From Clostridioides difficile (lineage in GTDB: Bacteria > Bacillota > Clostridia > Peptostreptococcales > Peptostreptococcaceae): a DNA stretch of 64,000 nucleotides. Location: assembly GCA_024919175.1 (NCBI GenBank), contig CP103804.1:1178001-1242000 (forward strand). Reading direction: 5' to 3'. Below the pieces are notes generated by a model that saw only the letters and a list, made by a program, of their open reading frames with translations, did not search any database and had not been told where the DNA came from. Below, one piece after another: positions 62,647 through 64,000 of this stretch. A program made the position numbers and the translations under genes. Position 1 is the stretch's first letter. Every line of letters starts with the position of its first letter.

Positions 62647-62675
62647 TTGACAAAAACTAAGTGCTCATTTAAACT
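62647..62675 (+). promoter_or_regulatory. Candidate promoter of the Cys-rich protein/ABC operon
   Basis: TTGACA (62647-62652), 17 bp, TAAACT (62670-62675), 44 bp before the start. Upstream DNA 62345-62646 is AT-rich with no known riboswitch signature. Confidence 0.6.
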
Positions 62676-62718
62676 AATAGTTGAGAATAATATTCAATAT
62701 TAAATAATAGGAGGAGCT

Positions 62719-63348
62719 ATGAATAAATATCTTCTAATAAATCCAGTAGCAGAAAAAATGTATGGGGAAAAGTTTAATATTATCAAAGAAACTTTGATAA
62801 AAAAAGGGTACATAATGGTTGAATGTGAGGCACAATTAGAATATGTAAAGAATCAGTACAAAGAATATGCAAGAAAGATTGAGAATACAATGTTAGATTG
62901 TAGGTGTCCAGAAAGCATAAATCTTTTAAAAAGAAATAATTTGATAGATGGCTTTGAAGTTCCTATGATAGAACCAATATTAGTAAGGACTTGTAGAGTC
63001 TTATACGAAAAATATATTAAGAGTGAAGAAGATATGTTAATAGTAACCTGTCCATGTACACAATTAAGAGATTTTGCAAGTGAAAAGTTTAAGGATAAAG
63101 ATAATGCTATATTTTATACATGGAAGGAATTTGCTGAAAAAGAAGGTATAAAGTCACTTGGAAAAATAGATGAATCTCCAATTCCATTAGGATATTTTAA
63201 GGATTCTTTTGAAAAAGTTCTTGAAGTGTCAAGTGAAGACGAAATATTAAGGAAAATACAAGAAATAAAAAATGGTTCTGAGGATAAGTACGATATAGTA
63301 GAAATGTTTTATTGTAAAGATGGATGTAATAATGGAGATGGTTTGTAA
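62719..63348 (+). CDS. Compact cysteine-rich protein resembling the FeFe-hydrogenase H-cluster domain
   Basis: 209 residues, GGAGG before the start. Cysteines: 36, 61, 63, 92, 111, 113, 199, 203. Three groupings resemble the hydrogenase L1-L3 motifs in order: CRCPESI (61-67; L1 is CCPxW), TCPCTQLRDF (110-119; L2 has PC) and the ending CKDGCNNGDG (199-208; L3 is CxxGCxxGGG). It lacks ferredoxin-type clusters and half the usual length, so it is unlikely to be a working hydrogenase. Its stop codon directly abuts the ABC permease start. It may be a metal- or sulfur-handling partner; this is inference. Confidence 0.5.
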   Translation: MNKYLLINPVAEKMYGEKFNIIKETLIKKGYIMVECEAQLEYVKNQYKEYARKIENTMLDCRCPESINLLKRNNLIDGFEVPMIEPILVRTCRVLYEKYIKSEEDMLIVTCPCTQLRDFASEKFKDKDNAIFYTWKEFAEKEGIKSLGKIDESPIPLGYFKDSFEKVLEVSSEDEILRKIQEIKNGSEDKYDIVEMFYCKDGCNNGDGL

Positions 63349-64000
63349 ATGGACAATAAAATTAATGATAAACTTTTGAGGTTAATAAAAAGTGTTTTGA
63401 TATTTTTTATAATTCTTGTATTGTGGAAAATTACAAATTATTTTGGTATTTGGAGTGAATATATACTACCACCACCTGAAAAAGTGTATAGTACATTTTT
63501 AAATATGATAAATGATGGTTCAATATTTATTAATGTATATGCAAGTATGAAAAGAGTTTTGATAGGGTTTGCAATAAGTACAATTATAGGTATTCCTTTA
63601 GGTATATTTTTTGGAATCTATGGCAAAGTTTATGAGTATTTTAAATCATTGATAAATTTTTTGAGAAATACACCACCACTTGCTTTAATACCAATGCTTA
63701 TACTGTGGTTTGGTATAGGTGAAGAATCAAAAATAATAATTATAATTTTGGCATCTTTTTTCCCAATCTTTACAAGTACATTAAAGGGGATTAGAAATTG
63801 TGATTCAAAGTTAATTGAAGTAGGTAGAGTATTTGAATTGTCAAAGCTTCAGATTATATTTAGAATAATTATTCCTAATGCAATTCTCGATATTGCAGTT
63901 GGTCTAAAGTTAGCACTTGGATATAGTTTTAGAGCAATTATAGGAGCTGAACTTGTAGCTGCTTCGTCAGGTCTTGGATACTTAATATCTGATGGAAAAG
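63349..64000 (+). CDS. ABC transporter permease, nitrate/sulfonate/taurine family, 3' end outside window
   Basis: 217 residues are visible from the ATG at 63349, which follows the previous stop codon without a gap. Membrane protein of SsuC/TauC/ThiX type: ILPPPEKVYSTFLNM, NVYASMKRVLIGFAISTIIGIPLGIFFG, TPPLALIPMLILWFGIGEESKIIIIILASFFPIFTSTLKGI and AELVAASSGLGYLI (the EAA coupling region). Its partner ATPase and binding protein should lie beyond the right edge. The substrate (sulfonate, nitrate, or thiamine precursor) is not decided by this sequence. Confidence 0.9.
   Translation, partial: MDNKINDKLLRLIKSVLIFFIILVLWKITNYFGIWSEYILPPPEKVYSTFLNMINDGSIFINVYASMKRVLIGFAISTIIGIPLGIFFGIYGKVYEYFKSLINFLRNTPPLALIPMLILWFGIGEESKIIIIILASFFPIFTSTLKGIRNCDSKLIEVGRVFELSKLQIIFRIIIPNAILDIAVGLKLALGYSFRAIIGAELVAASSGLGYLISDGK

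Noticed and set aside
1..64000. CRISPR arrays, insertion sequences, prophage genes, tRNA or rRNA genes
   Set aside because: None of the expected repeats, transposases, phage structural genes or RNA gene signatures were seen anywhere in the window.

Overview
This strongly AT-rich 64 kb window reads as a low-GC Firmicute chromosome. The gene content points to the Clostridioides difficile / Peptostreptococcaceae group: a stickland-type anaerobe gene set, a clostridial thioredoxin reductase variant, many PTS loci and an SH3/YkuD L,D-transpeptidase. The species call is inference. There is no phage, insertion sequence, CRISPR array, tRNA or rRNA that I can support.

Layout. 1-5.9 kb: end of an aromatic-acid exporter-like protein, then a response regulator/kinase/ABC exporter module (Bcr or lantibiotic-immunity type), then a proline iminopeptidase. 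6.3-9.7 kb: three-gene operon of a DUF4116-like repeat protein, a MoxR-type AAA+ ATPase and a metallopeptidase-like/VWA protein. 9.9-14.1 kb: CarD-type RNA polymerase regulator with a terminator-like leader hairpin, a gene-free stretch of more than 2 kb with several strong RNA-like secondary structures, and a POT peptide transporter. 14.3-17.7 kb: PhzF and TrmB genes, then trxA and a thioredoxin reductase lacking the usual NADPH motifs. 19.2-24.3 kb: LicT antiterminator, FOUR tandem RAT/terminator units, and a PTS operon (EIICB, MalY-like, SIS isomerase, EIIA). 24.7-31.1 kb: DUF2087 regulator, QueG-like Fe-S protein, MarR/MATE pair, ClC chloride transporter, DUF1848. 31.4-39.1 kb: GlcU-type sugar transporter, and a PRD activator with split fructose-type PTS and a GH38 alpha-mannosidase. 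39.5-42.8 kb: HxlR-family regulator, CcdA-TlpA fusion, RclA-like flavoprotein. 43-44.7 kb: DUF434 protein and L,D-transpeptidase. 44.8-52.2 kb: Fe-alcohol dehydrogenase, IclR regulator and a sugar-acid operon (KdgT, two UxaA-type subunits, FAH, DapA-like). 52.3-56.1 kb: cobalamin riboswitch and B12-type ABC importer. 56.3-60.6 kb: pentapeptide protein and class Ib ribonucleotide reductase under tandem NrdR boxes. 60.7-64 kb: GyrI-like protein, WYL regulator, a compact FeFe-hydrogenase-like cysteine protein and the start of a nitrate/sulfonate/taurine-type ABC permease.

Most notable observations. (1) A nearly identical 25-bp element lies upstream of trxA, the thioredoxin reductase gene, the HxlR gene and the rclA-like gene. 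In all four cases its last bases form a -35-like TTGTNN followed by exactly 17 bp and TATAKT. This predicts one redox/hypochlorite-type regulon spread over 25 kb and probably run by the HxlR protein. (2) Four tandem LicT-type antiterminator/terminator units precede one PTS operon. (3) A gene-poor 2 kb region carries hairpins and a hidden Shine-Dalgarno. (4) Similar operator sequences lie at the alcohol dehydrogenase and kdgT promoters flanking the IclR gene. (5) A 209-residue protein carries an H-cluster-like CxxGCxxGxG ending beside an ABC transporter.
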